A DNA stretch of 29,451 nucleotides from contig CALVPO010000001.1 of assembly GCA_944351345.1 (NCBI GenBank), positions 1 to 29,451 of the forward strand, written 5' to 3'. A model generated the notes under the pieces. The model did no database searches. It was not told where the DNA came from and saw only the letters and a program-made list of their open reading frames with translations. This stretch comes from an uncultured Bacilli bacterium. GTDB lineage: Bacteria; Bacillota_I; Bacilli_A; RF39; UBA660. A program made the translations under genes and the position numbers. Below, in pieces: positions 22,934-29,451 of the stretch (positions are counted from its first letter, which is position 1; each line of letters opens with the position of its first letter).

Positions 22934-24847
22934 ATGAACAATGAACATTATGATGCTTCAGATATTCAAGTTTTAGAAGGATTAGAAGCAGTTAGAAAAA
23001 GGCCTGGTATGTATATAGGTTCTACTAGTGTTAGAGGTTTACATCATTTGGTATGGGAAATTGTTGATAATGCTATAGATGAAGCTTTAGCTGGTTATTG
23101 TGATGATATTGAAATTATAGTTAATAAGGATGGTTCTGTGACTGTTAAAGATGATGGTAGAGGAATTCCTGTAGAGATACATCCAAAAACAGGTTTATCA
23201 ACTGTTGAGACTGTTTATACTGTTTTGCATGCAGGTGGTAAATTTGGTGGTGGTGGTTATAAAGTAAGTGGTGGTCTACATGGTGTAGGTGCATCTGTTG
23301 TTAATGCTTTAAGTAAATGGGTTGAAGTTACTGTTTATAAGAATGCTAAAGTTTATAATATAAAATTTGCAGATGGTGGTAAGACTACACAACCTTTGAC
23401 TGTTATTGGTGAGTGTAGTGAAGATAGAACTGGAACTACTGTTACTTTTATGCCTGATGATACAATATTTACTGATACTATTGTTTTTGATTATGATACT
23501 TTAAAGACAAGAGCGAGAGAGTTAGATTTTATAAATAAAGGTTTAAGAATAATTTTAATGGATGATACAGATCGTAATAGAGATACTTTCGATTATGAAG
23601 GTGGAATAAAAGAATTTGTAAAATATGTTAATAATAATAAAAATCCTATTCATGATGATATAGTTTATGTAGAAGGTGTGGAAAATGATATTTCTATGGA
23701 AGTAGCTTTGCAATATAACGATGGTTATAATTCTGTTATTTATTCTTTTGTTAATAATATAATTACACCTGAAGGTGGAACACATGAAGATGGTGTTAAA
23801 CAAGCTTTAACTAGAATTATTAATAGTTATGCCAGGAATAATAAGCTATTAAAGGACAATGATGATCCTTTGTCTGGTGAAGATGTTAGAGAAGGTATTA
23901 CTATGATTGTTTCAGCAAAAGTTCCTGAACCACAATTTGAGGGTCAAACAAAGACTAAACTTGGTAATAGTGAAGTAAGGAAAGTCGCTGCTAGTATTTT
24001 TAGTAAAGAATTTGAGAGATTTTTATTAGAACATCCTAATGATGCTAAAATTATTATTGAGAAGGCTATGACGGCTGCTAGAGCTAGAGTTGCTGCAAAA
24101 AGAGCTAGGGAGCTTACTAGAAGAAAAGGTGGATTAGAAGTTAGTAATTTTTGGGGAAAACTTACTGATTGTTCTTCTAAGGATGCTACTGTGTCTGAGA
24201 TGTTTATTGTGGAAGGTGATTCGGCAGCTGGTTCTGCTAAGATGGGAAGGGATCCTATAACTCAGGCTATTTTGCCTATTAGAGGAAAGATTCTTAATGT
24301 TGAGAAAGCTAGATTGGATAGAGTTTTGGCTAATGAAGAGATAAGGACTATGATTACTGCTTTAGGAACCGGTATTGGAGAGGAATTTGATATATCTAAA
24401 TTAAGATATCATAAGATTATTATTATGACAGATGCTGATGTAGATGGGGAACATATTAGAACATTGCTTCTGACGCTTTTTTATAGGTATTTTAGACCAC
24501 TTATTGATGGTGGATATATATATGCTGCTCAACCTCCTCTTTATTCTGTTAAGAGAGGAAAATCCATTAAATATGTATTAGATGATAATGAATTAGATTC
24601 GTATGTTAATTCTTTGCCAGAAAATACAAAATATGAAGTAGGTAGAATGAAGGGGTTAGGAGAAATGGATCCTGAAGAGTTAAGGGAGACTACTATGGGG
24701 ATTTCTAATAGAGTATTAAAGCAAATTACAATGGATGATGTATTAGCAGCTGATGAGGTATTTCAATTGTTGATGGGTGAAAATGTTGAACCTAGAAGAA
24801 AATTTATAGAAAATAATGCATTATCTGTTGAAAATTTGGATATATAG
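22934..24847 (+). CDS. gyrB: DNA gyrase subunit B
   Basis: A 637-residue ATPase subunit of gyrase. The GHKL ATPase domain has [11 protein letters not shown] with Glu42 and Asn46, [12 protein letters not shown] and [14 protein letters not shown]. The TOPRIM domain has EGDSAAGSA (427-435) and the metal-binding DADVD (500-504), then [16 protein letters not shown] and the C-terminal [16 protein letters not shown]. It is the short B subunit typical of Gram-positives, without the large enterobacterial insert. gyrA follows after 12 nt. Confidence 0.98.
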   Translation: MNNEHYDASDIQVLEGLEAVRKRPGMYIGSTSVRGLHHLVWEIVDNAIDEALAGYCDDIEIIVNKDGSVTVKDDGRGIPVEIHPKTGLSTVETVYTVLHAGGKFGGGGYKVSGGLHGVGASVVNALSKWVEVTVYKNAKVYNIKFADGGKTTQPLTVIGECSEDRTGTTVTFMPDDTIFTDTIVFDYDTLKTRARELDFINKGLRIILMDDTDRNRDTFDYEGGIKEFVKYVNNNKNPIHDDIVYVEGVENDISMEVALQYNDGYNSVIYSFVNNIITPEGGTHEDGVKQALTRIINSYARNNKLLKDNDDPLSGEDVREGITMIVSAKVPEPQFEGQTKTKLGNSEVRKVAASIFSKEFERFLLEHPNDAKIIIEKAMTAARARVAAKRARELTRRKGGLEVSNFWGKLTDCSSKDATVSEMFIVEGDSAAGSAKMGRDPITQAILPIRGKILNVEKARLDRVLANEEIRTMITALGTGIGEEFDISKLRYHKIIIMTDADVDGEHIRTLLLTLFYRYFRPLIDGGYIYAAQPPLYSVKRGKSIKYVLDDNELDSYVNSLPENTKYEVGRMKGLGEMDPEELRETTMGISNRVLKQITMDDVLAADEVFQLLMGENVEPRRKFIENNALSVENLDI

Positions 24848-24859
24848 GAGGTAAGGTTT

Positions 24860-27313
24860 ATGCAAGATGAGTTAAAAGATAGAAAAGTCTCTGTTGATAT
24901 AGTTAGTGAAATGAAAAAATCTTTTCTTGATTATTCAATGAGTGTTATAGTTGCTAGGGCTATTCCCGATGTAAAAGATGGTTTGAAGCCTGTTCATAGA
25001 AGAATACTTTATACTTTGTATGAGGAAGGGATGACACCAGATAAGAAATATCAGAAGAGTGCAAATGCAGTTGGTGCTGTTATGGGTCATTATCATCCAC
25101 ATGGTGATTCTGCTATTTATGATACGATGGTTCGTATGGCGCAAGATTTTACTTATAGACATTGTTTAGTTGATGGACATGGAAATTTTGGTTCTATTGA
25201 TGGAGATGGAGCTGCTGCTAGTAGATATACTGAGGCACGACTTGCTAAAATTTCTATGGAAATGCTTAGAGATTTGAACAAGGATACGGTAGATTTTACT
25301 AAAAATTATGATGAGCAAAGAGAAGAACCTGTTGTTTTACCTAGTAGATTTCCGAATATTTTGGTAAATGGTAATATGGGAATTGCTGTTGGTATGGCTA
25401 CTAATATACCTCCTCATAATTTAGGTGAAGTTATTGATGCTTGTATTGCTTATATTGATAATAGGGATATAACTGTTATGGAACTTATGGAATATATAAA
25501 AGGTCCTGACTTTCCTACTGCAGGTGTTATTTTAGGAAACAGTGGTATAAAAAGGGCTTTTGAGACTGGTAGAGGCACTATTACTATTAGAGGGATGGCT
25601 CAGATTGAGGAGCATCATGGTAAGGAGAGAATAATTATTACTGAATTACCATATCAAGTTAATAAGAAATCATTGATTACTAGAATAGGAGAATTAGTTA
25701 GAGATAAGGTAATAGATGGAATTTCTAATCTTAGTGATGAATCCGCTTTAGAAGGAATTAAGATTGTTATTGATGTAAAAAAGGAAGCTAATGCTAATAT
25801 TGTTTTGAATAATTTATATAAACATACTCAGTTGCAGACTTCATATGGTATTAATTTTTTAATGCTTGTAGATGGTAGTCCGAGAACTATTGGTTTAAGG
25901 GAAATATTAGAGAAATATATTGATCATCAGAGAAATGTTATTTATAGAAGATGTCAATTTGAATTGAAAAAATATAGGGCTAGGTTACATATATTAGAAG
26001 GTTTGAAGATTGCTCTTGATAATATTGATAGAGTTATTAAAATTATTAGAGAATCAGAAACTGATGAAATTGCTCAATCTGGTTTAATGTCTGAATTTGG
26101 ATTGACTGAAGCTCAGTCACAAGCTATTTTAGAGATGAGGCTTAAGAGACTTACAGGTTTAGAAAAAGCTAAAATTGAGGATGAAATAGATGAATTATTG
26201 AAGCTTATTAAGGAGTTAGAAGAAATTGTTGCTAGTGAGGCTAAAATATTGGAAGTTATTAAAAAGGAAATGCTTGAAATAAAGGAAAAATATGCTGATG
26301 AGCGTAGAACACATATTGATATGACAGCTATTGATTATATTGAGGATGAATCTTTAATACCTGTTGAAAACATTGTTTTGACATTAACTCATAAGGGTTA
26401 TATAAAGAGGCTACCTGTGGATACTTATAAAATTCAAAATCGTGGTGGAGTTGGTGTTAAAGGTATGGCAACTAATGAAGAGGATTTTGTTGAACATGTT
26501 ATTAATGCTACTTCACATGATTATATTTTGTTTTTCACTAGTAAAGGTCGTGTATTTAGAGTAAAAGGTTATGAAGTACCAGAATTTTCTAGACAATCGA
26601 AAGGTTTACCTTTAGTTAATTTATTGAATTTTGATAAGAATGAATTTGTCACTTCATTGTTGAAAACTTCAAATTCAGATGATTCTAAGTACTTAGTATT
26701 TGCTACTAAAATGGGATTGATAAAGAGGACTGATATTAGAGAATTTGATAGTATTAGGAATAATGGGAAAAAGGCTATTACTTTAAAAGATGATGATGAA
26801 TTGATTTCTGTTAAGAAAACTACTGGTGATAATGAAATTTTAATGGCTTCTTCTAATGGTAGAATGGTTAGATTTTCTGAGAATGTTGTTAGAATAATGG
26901 GGCGTAATGCTTCAGGTGTTAAAGGAATTGATTTAAATGGTAGTACTTTAGTTGGTATGGAAGTTGTTGAAAATGGACAAGATGTATTTGTTATTACTAA
27001 GAATGGTTATGGAAAGAAAACTCCTGTTGGTGAGTATAGGGTAACTAATAGAGGTGGAAAAGGTGTTAAAACTTTAAATATTACTGAAAAAAATGGTGAT
27101 ATTGTGGCTTTTAAAACTATGTCTGGTGATAATAAAGATTTAATGATTGTTACTAATGAGGGTATTATTATTAGAATTAATATTAATCAAATTTCTACTA
27201 TGAGTAGAGTTACTCAAGGAGTAAGATTAATTCATTTGAGAGAAGGTCAATTTGTTAGTACTGTTGCTATTATTGATGAAGTAATTGAGGATGTTAAGTC
27301 TAGTGATAATTAA
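24860..27313 (+). CDS. gyrA: DNA gyrase subunit A
   Basis: An 817-residue breakage-reunion subunit. The winged-helix region has HPHGDSAIYDTMVRMAQDF and the active-site tyrosine at 123 in SRYTEARLAK. The quinolone-determining region keeps Ser84 and Asp88, the usual susceptible residues. The C-terminal beta-pinwheel (about 500-817) wraps DNA; its GyrA-box reads QNRGGVG (canonical QRRGGKG), with a related TNRGGKG in the last blade. Position after gyrB and the box support GyrA over ParC, although the box is imperfect. SD TAGGAGG precedes the ATG. Confidence 0.97.
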   Translation: MQDELKDRKVSVDIVSEMKKSFLDYSMSVIVARAIPDVKDGLKPVHRRILYTLYEEGMTPDKKYQKSANAVGAVMGHYHPHGDSAIYDTMVRMAQDFTYRHCLVDGHGNFGSIDGDGAAASRYTEARLAKISMEMLRDLNKDTVDFTKNYDEQREEPVVLPSRFPNILVNGNMGIAVGMATNIPPHNLGEVIDACIAYIDNRDITVMELMEYIKGPDFPTAGVILGNSGIKRAFETGRGTITIRGMAQIEEHHGKERIIITELPYQVNKKSLITRIGELVRDKVIDGISNLSDESALEGIKIVIDVKKEANANIVLNNLYKHTQLQTSYGINFLMLVDGSPRTIGLREILEKYIDHQRNVIYRRCQFELKKYRARLHILEGLKIALDNIDRVIKIIRESETDEIAQSGLMSEFGLTEAQSQAILEMRLKRLTGLEKAKIEDEIDELLKLIKELEEIVASEAKILEVIKKEMLEIKEKYADERRTHIDMTAIDYIEDESLIPVENIVLTLTHKGYIKRLPVDTYKIQNRGGVGVKGMATNEEDFVEHVINATSHDYILFFTSKGRVFRVKGYEVPEFSRQSKGLPLVNLLNFDKNEFVTSLLKTSNSDDSKYLVFATKMGLIKRTDIREFDSIRNNGKKAITLKDDDELISVKKTTGDNEILMASSNGRMVRFSENVVRIMGRNASGVKGIDLNGSTLVGMEVVENGQDVFVITKNGYGKKTPVGEYRVTNRGGKGVKTLNITEKNGDIVAFKTMSGDNKDLMIVTNEGIIIRININQISTMSRVTQGVRLIHLREGQFVSTVAIIDEVIEDVKSSDN

Positions 27314-27339
27314 AGTCTTAATTTGTAAAGTTGTTTTAT

Positions 27340-27372
27340 GTACACATATATAAATATGTGTACTTTTATTTT
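27340..27372 (+). terminator. Strong terminator after gyrA
   Basis: GTACACATA (27340-27348) and TATGTGTAC (27355-27363) make a perfect 9-bp stem with a 6-nt loop, followed by TTTTATTTTTT. It ends the recF-gyrB-gyrA operon and isolates the parS region. Confidence 0.92.
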
Positions 27373-27383
27373 TTCTATTTTTC

Positions 27384-27400
27384 TGTGGAAAACTATTTTT
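27384..27400 (-). repeat. Boundary repeat and inverted DnaA-box at the left edge of the parS region
   Basis: TGTGGAAAACTATTTTT, 17 bases, recurs exactly at 29040-29056. Its first nine bases are the reverse of TTTTCCACA. The two copies bracket all six parS sites and point the opposite way to the boxes inside. Confidence 0.75.
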
Positions 27401-27428
27401 ACATTCAGATATTTATAAAATATTTTTA

Positions 27429-27444
27429 TGTTCCACGTGAAACA
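27429..27444. promoter_or_regulatory. parS: parS site 1 with adjacent DnaA-like box
   Basis: TGTTCCACGTGAAACA, one mismatch from the B. subtilis parS palindrome TGTTTCACGTGAAACA. ATTTCCACA follows at 27448-27456. Confidence 0.92.
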
Positions 27445-27565
27445 TAGATTTCCACAATTTCTTTTTTTATTTAACAAAAGGGTGGTTAGTATTTGTTTAT
27501 AAAATATTATGCAATTGATGCTTGTTAATGTAATTTTGTTAAATTATTTTTATGTATTCTTTATA

Positions 27566-27581
27566 TGTTTCACGTGGAACA
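27566..27581. promoter_or_regulatory. parS: parS site 2 with adjacent DnaA-like box
   Basis: TGTTTCACGTGGAACA, one mismatch from the consensus, in the other arm than site 1. TTTTCCACA follows at 27584-27592. Confidence 0.92.
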
Positions 27582-27892
27582 TGTTTTCCACATCTATTAA
27601 TTTATAACTATATTATTTATAAAGGTTATTTTGAAATTTTTATTATTTCGTTAATTAAGAATGAAAGATATTTATAATCTGTTGAAATTAAAATTTGTAG
27701 TTTAATAAAGAAAAATTTAACTATTCTTATAATTCTATTAAATTTATATTGTTTTATTAATAATCAGTTTAATAGAATTTCTAATACTATAATTTTATTT
27801 TTTATTGTTAATAAAAGTTATTTATTAATATATTTGTTTGATAATGTTTGATGTGAAAATTATAATATATTTATTTTATAAGATTATTTTTA

Positions 27893-27908
27893 TGTTTCAC
27901 GTGAAACA
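27893..27908. promoter_or_regulatory. parS: parS site 3 with adjacent DnaA-like box
   Basis: TGTTTCACGTGAAACA, identical to the consensus. ATTTCCACA follows at 27912-27920. It lies directly upstream of the tnpA remnant. Confidence 0.96.
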
Positions 27909-27940
27909 TAGATTTCCACAGGTTGTTTAAATTACAAAAT

Positions 27941-28338
27941 AATGCTAATAAAATATTTAATGGAAAAATTGCATATAGATTTAGATAATTAATTGGACAT
28001 GGTTGTTAAGCAAGAAATATTCAAATAATAAAAGAAAGCATTTCAAGAGAGTATGTTCATATGTGGTCTTATGCCCTCTAAATATTTCTGTAGCACAAAT
28101 GAATGATGCAATATTTGAAAGGAAGAAGTTCTAAAAAATTAGAAGGAGAGTTTCTACTATTAAAGAAAAAAGTTTGTGGACAATATATATGGGCTGTTGA
28201 ATTTTTTTGTAGAACTGTTGGACAATTACTGATGAAATTATAAAATTATATATAGAAAAACAAACTGATAATAAAAAAGAAGTTTTAGATATGGATTTTT
28301 GGATTTTAAACAACTCTTGTGTTTTTAGTGCATGGTGA
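27941..28338 (+). pseudogene. Decayed IS200/IS605-family TnpA transposase
   Basis: Pieces of one TnpA can be read across frames. First frame, with internal stops: KIFNGKIAYRFR, LIGHGC, ARNIQIIKESISREYVHMW. After a shift near 28050: NISVAQMMQYLKGRSSKKLE, then LLLKKKVCGQYIWAVEFFCRTVGQL, given here in two parts as LLLKKKVCGQYIW and AVEFFCRTVGQL. After another shift near 28220: TDEIIKLYIEKQTDN to a TGA at 28336. These match the HUH/Y1 transposase pattern (catalytic-region HVH as YVH here, and the QYLKGRSS block). At least two frameshifts and several stops make it inactive. No element ends are recognised. The insert sits between parS sites 3 and 4. Confidence 0.8.
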
Positions 28339-28430
28339 TTGATAATAATTAATTATTTATCTATAGTTGAAATAATTTATAGTTATATATGATATGTAGC
28401 TATCACGGTTAATTTATAAAAAAAATTTTA

Positions 28431-28446
28431 TGTTCCACGTGAAACA
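28431..28446. promoter_or_regulatory. parS: parS site 4 with adjacent DnaA-like box
   Basis: TGTTCCACGTGAAACA, same variant as site 1. TTTTCCACA follows at 28451-28459. Confidence 0.92.
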
Positions 28447-28881
28447 TAAGTTTTCCACAGTTAAATATTTTTGCTTTTTTTGGAAAAAATATGTATGTAT
28501 ATTTATTTATATATTTATAATATTAATAATGTTTTAAAATAGGTGATATGTATAAAAAATATAAACTAGTAGAATATAGTTAGAATACTATACTTTTTTA
28601 CAAGTTTTATTATTTAAAATGTTCTTAAAATTTGTTAATATTTTTATATTTTACTTTGATAATAATGTTGAAGAAAAAATTTAATTATTATTTCATTAAA
28701 AGATTAATAGAAGAATAGAAGATGTTTATAAATTTTTTTGATAATGGGTTTGTAGAGTGTAGTGTTAGTATGAATTTTTTTTATTGAATAGTTAAAAGTT
28801 ATGTTATTAATTAATATTTTGAGAACTATTTTATTGTAGATAATTTATTTTTGTATAACTATTTATTTATAATAAAATTTA

Positions 28882-28897
28882 TGTTTCACGTGAAACA
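28882..28897. promoter_or_regulatory. parS: parS site 5 with adjacent DnaA-like box
   Basis: TGTTTCACGTGAAACA, identical to the consensus. TTTTCCACA follows at 28901-28909. Confidence 0.96.
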
Positions 28898-28998
28898 TTG
28901 TTTTCCACATATAGTAAAATAGTTATTTTTTTTATTACTATGTGTAATTTATTTTTATAAATTTAATAATAATTTGGTTTTGGTTTTTAATATTTATA

Positions 28999-29014
28999 TG
29001 TTTCACGTGGAACA
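28999..29014. promoter_or_regulatory. parS: parS site 6
   Basis: TGTTTCACGTGGAACA, same variant as site 2. It has no box within 5 bp; the nearest is the inverted TGTGGAAAA at 29040-29048. Confidence 0.92.
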
Positions 29015-29039
29015 AGGATTTAGTATCTATTATTTTTCT

Positions 29040-29056
29040 TGTGGAAAACTATTTTT
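29040..29056 (-). repeat. Boundary repeat and inverted DnaA-box at the right edge of the parS region
   Basis: Exact second copy of the 17-base repeat at 27384-27400. It lies only a few bases before the -35 of the SRP RNA promoter. Confidence 0.75.
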
Positions 29057-29058
29057 CC

Positions 29059-29087
29059 TTGATTTTTTTTTTAGTTTATTGTATAAT
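29059..29087 (+). promoter_or_regulatory. Promoter of the SRP RNA gene
   Basis: TTGATT (29059-29064), 17-nt spacer, TATAAT (29082-29087). The RNA would start at the G at 29094, 7 nt downstream. Confidence 0.85.
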
Positions 29088-29093
29088 CTTATT

Positions 29094-29167
29094 GATGCAA
29101 CAGTATTATTTTGGAACCAAGTCAGAATCGGAAGATAGCAGCTTTAACAATTTATACTGTGTGCATC
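29094..29167 (+). ncRNA. ffs: Small signal recognition particle RNA (4.5S type)
   Basis: The apical core GTCAGAATCGGAAGATAGCAGC can be read in parts: GTCAG (29121-29125), the AUC-GGAA-GAU tetraloop hairpin, and AGCAGC (29137-29142). This is the Ffh-binding element of SRP RNA. The ends close the molecule: GATGCA with ACAGTA on the 5' side pairs with TACTGT and TGCATC on the 3' side. A T tract follows at 29168. At about 74 nt it lacks the Alu domain of the long B. subtilis scRNA and resembles the short RNA of mollicutes. SRP RNA next to dnaX is the normal Firmicutes order. Confidence 0.92.
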
Positions 29168-29233
29168 TTTTTTTATTTTTGTTTATTATTTTTTTACAAA
29201 CAAACGTTCTTTCTTGATTTTTTTTGATTTATG

Positions 29234-29262
29234 TTGTTAATTTTTTTGATTTATGATATAAT
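29234..29262 (+). promoter_or_regulatory. Promoter of dnaX
   Basis: TTGTTA (29234-29239), 17-nt spacer ending in TGA, TATAAT (29257-29262), about 31 nt before the GTG start. Confidence 0.75.
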
Positions 29263-29293
29263 ATTATTGATACTTGTTTAAGTAGGTGATTTT

Positions 29294-29437
29294 GTGGGAG
29301 GATATTTAGCTTTATATAGAAAATATAGGCCTAATAATTTTAATGATTTAGTTGGGCAGAGTGGTGTTTCTACTATAATTAAAAATGAAATTTTAAATAA
29401 TAAAATTGCACATGAATCTTTCTCTTCTCTAGCCTGA
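29294..29437 (+). CDS. dnaX: DNA polymerase III gamma/tau subunit, 5' fragment
   Basis: The frame starts at GTG with AGGTGA upstream and reads YLALYRKYRPNNFNDLVGQ, then VSTIIKNEILNNKIAH, the unmistakable N-terminus of the clamp-loader subunit DnaX. The family continues after AH with AYLFSGPRGTGKTS, the Walker A region. Here the frame instead reads ESFSSLA and hits TGA at 29435. The last ~38 bases are also richer in G+C than the surroundings. The likely cause is a chimeric or low-quality contig end, and the true gene would run on beyond it. GTG is chosen as start because no ATG fits. Confidence 0.8.
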   Translation: MGGYLALYRKYRPNNFNDLVGQSGVSTIIKNEILNNKIAHESFSSLA

Positions 29438-29451
29438 CGTACTGCTAATAC

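Larger units (their letters stand above)
27457..29039. other. Gene-free AT-rich stretch carrying the parS array
   Basis: Apart from the parS sites, their boxes and the tnpA remnant, no reading frame with an SD or recognisable product is visible on either strand. A 12-bp inverted repeat, AATTCTATTAAA (27731-27742) and TTTAATAGAATT (27768-27779), is the only other structure noted. Around 28380-28420 and 28540-28860 nothing is recognised. Confidence 0.7.

Noticed and set aside
27731..27779. 12-bp inverted repeat as terminator or attachment site
   Set aside because: Loop of 25 nt, no T tract, and pure A/T composition in a region where such repeats arise by chance.
28131..28313. 60-codon minus-strand frame in the parS region
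   Set aside because: It is the complement of the tnpA remnant and has no features of its own.
1..29451. TGA read as tryptophan (Mollicutes code)
   Set aside because: Several genes end in TGA at the expected length and TGG is used for Trp throughout.
1..29451. tRNA genes or CRISPR arrays
   Set aside because: No T-loop GTTCGAATC-type sequences or regularly spaced long repeats were seen; the parS repeats are irregularly spaced and short.

Overview
This window spans the chromosomal replication origin of a very AT-rich bacterium. The layout (rpmH-rnpA-yidC-jag-mnmE-mnmG-rsmG on one side, dnaA-dnaN-recF-gyrB-gyrA on the other) is the classical Firmicutes/Bacilli origin neighbourhood. The delta subunit of RNA polymerase (RpoE), a ComK homologue and parS sites of the Bacillus type all point to Bacilli. 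Extreme AT content, a short SRP RNA and compact proteins resemble uncultured gut Bacilli near the Mollicutes (RF39/Erysipelotrichia-like), but a class A penicillin-binding protein indicates that a peptidoglycan wall is kept. TGA is a stop codon, so this is not a TGA=Trp mollicute. The exact lineage is inference.

Left arm (1-16.2 kb, mostly minus strand, reading away from the origin). Two overlapping genes of the 2-hydroxyacyl-CoA dehydratase/activase superfamily come first. They are followed by a ywiB-argS-rpoE cluster in which ywiB has no ATG/GTG/TTG start and the ArgS homologue has lost all its catalytic signatures. A class A PBP gene lies head-on to replication and converges on a ParB-like gene with a long Asn/Gln-rich linker. 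Next come an IS30-family element with two nested sets of inverted repeats, then rsmG, mnmG, mnmE, a MscS channel gene, jag, yidC, rnpA and a short rpmH (40 codons) with a perfect consensus promoter.

Origin (16.2-20 kb). A HerA-type hexameric ATPase gene sits between rpmH and dnaA. DnaA-box clusters of the form TTTTCCACA flank dnaA on both sides (a bipartite oriC), with one canonical TTATCCACA formed by the last codons of dnaA.

Right arm (20-29.4 kb, plus strand). This holds dnaN, a comK-like gene in the slot where yaaA usually lies, recF, gyrB and gyrA. After a strong gyrA terminator comes about 1.9 kb without an intact gene. It contains six parS palindromes, five of them followed 2-4 bp later, on the same strand, by a DnaA-box-like TTTTCCACA/ATTTCCACA. 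A decayed IS200/IS605 tnpA lies among them. The window ends with a small SRP RNA gene and the start of dnaX, whose frame breaks in the last ~38 bases, probably an assembly artefact.

The main candidate for something undescribed is the composite parS + DnaA-box array next to the origin, in a region that carries a ParB-domain protein lacking a complete DNA-binding domain and no adjacent parA. Other strong oddities are the catalytically dead ArgS paralogue, comK inside the dnaA-gyrA replication cluster with an SD-masking hairpin, and HerA beside oriC.
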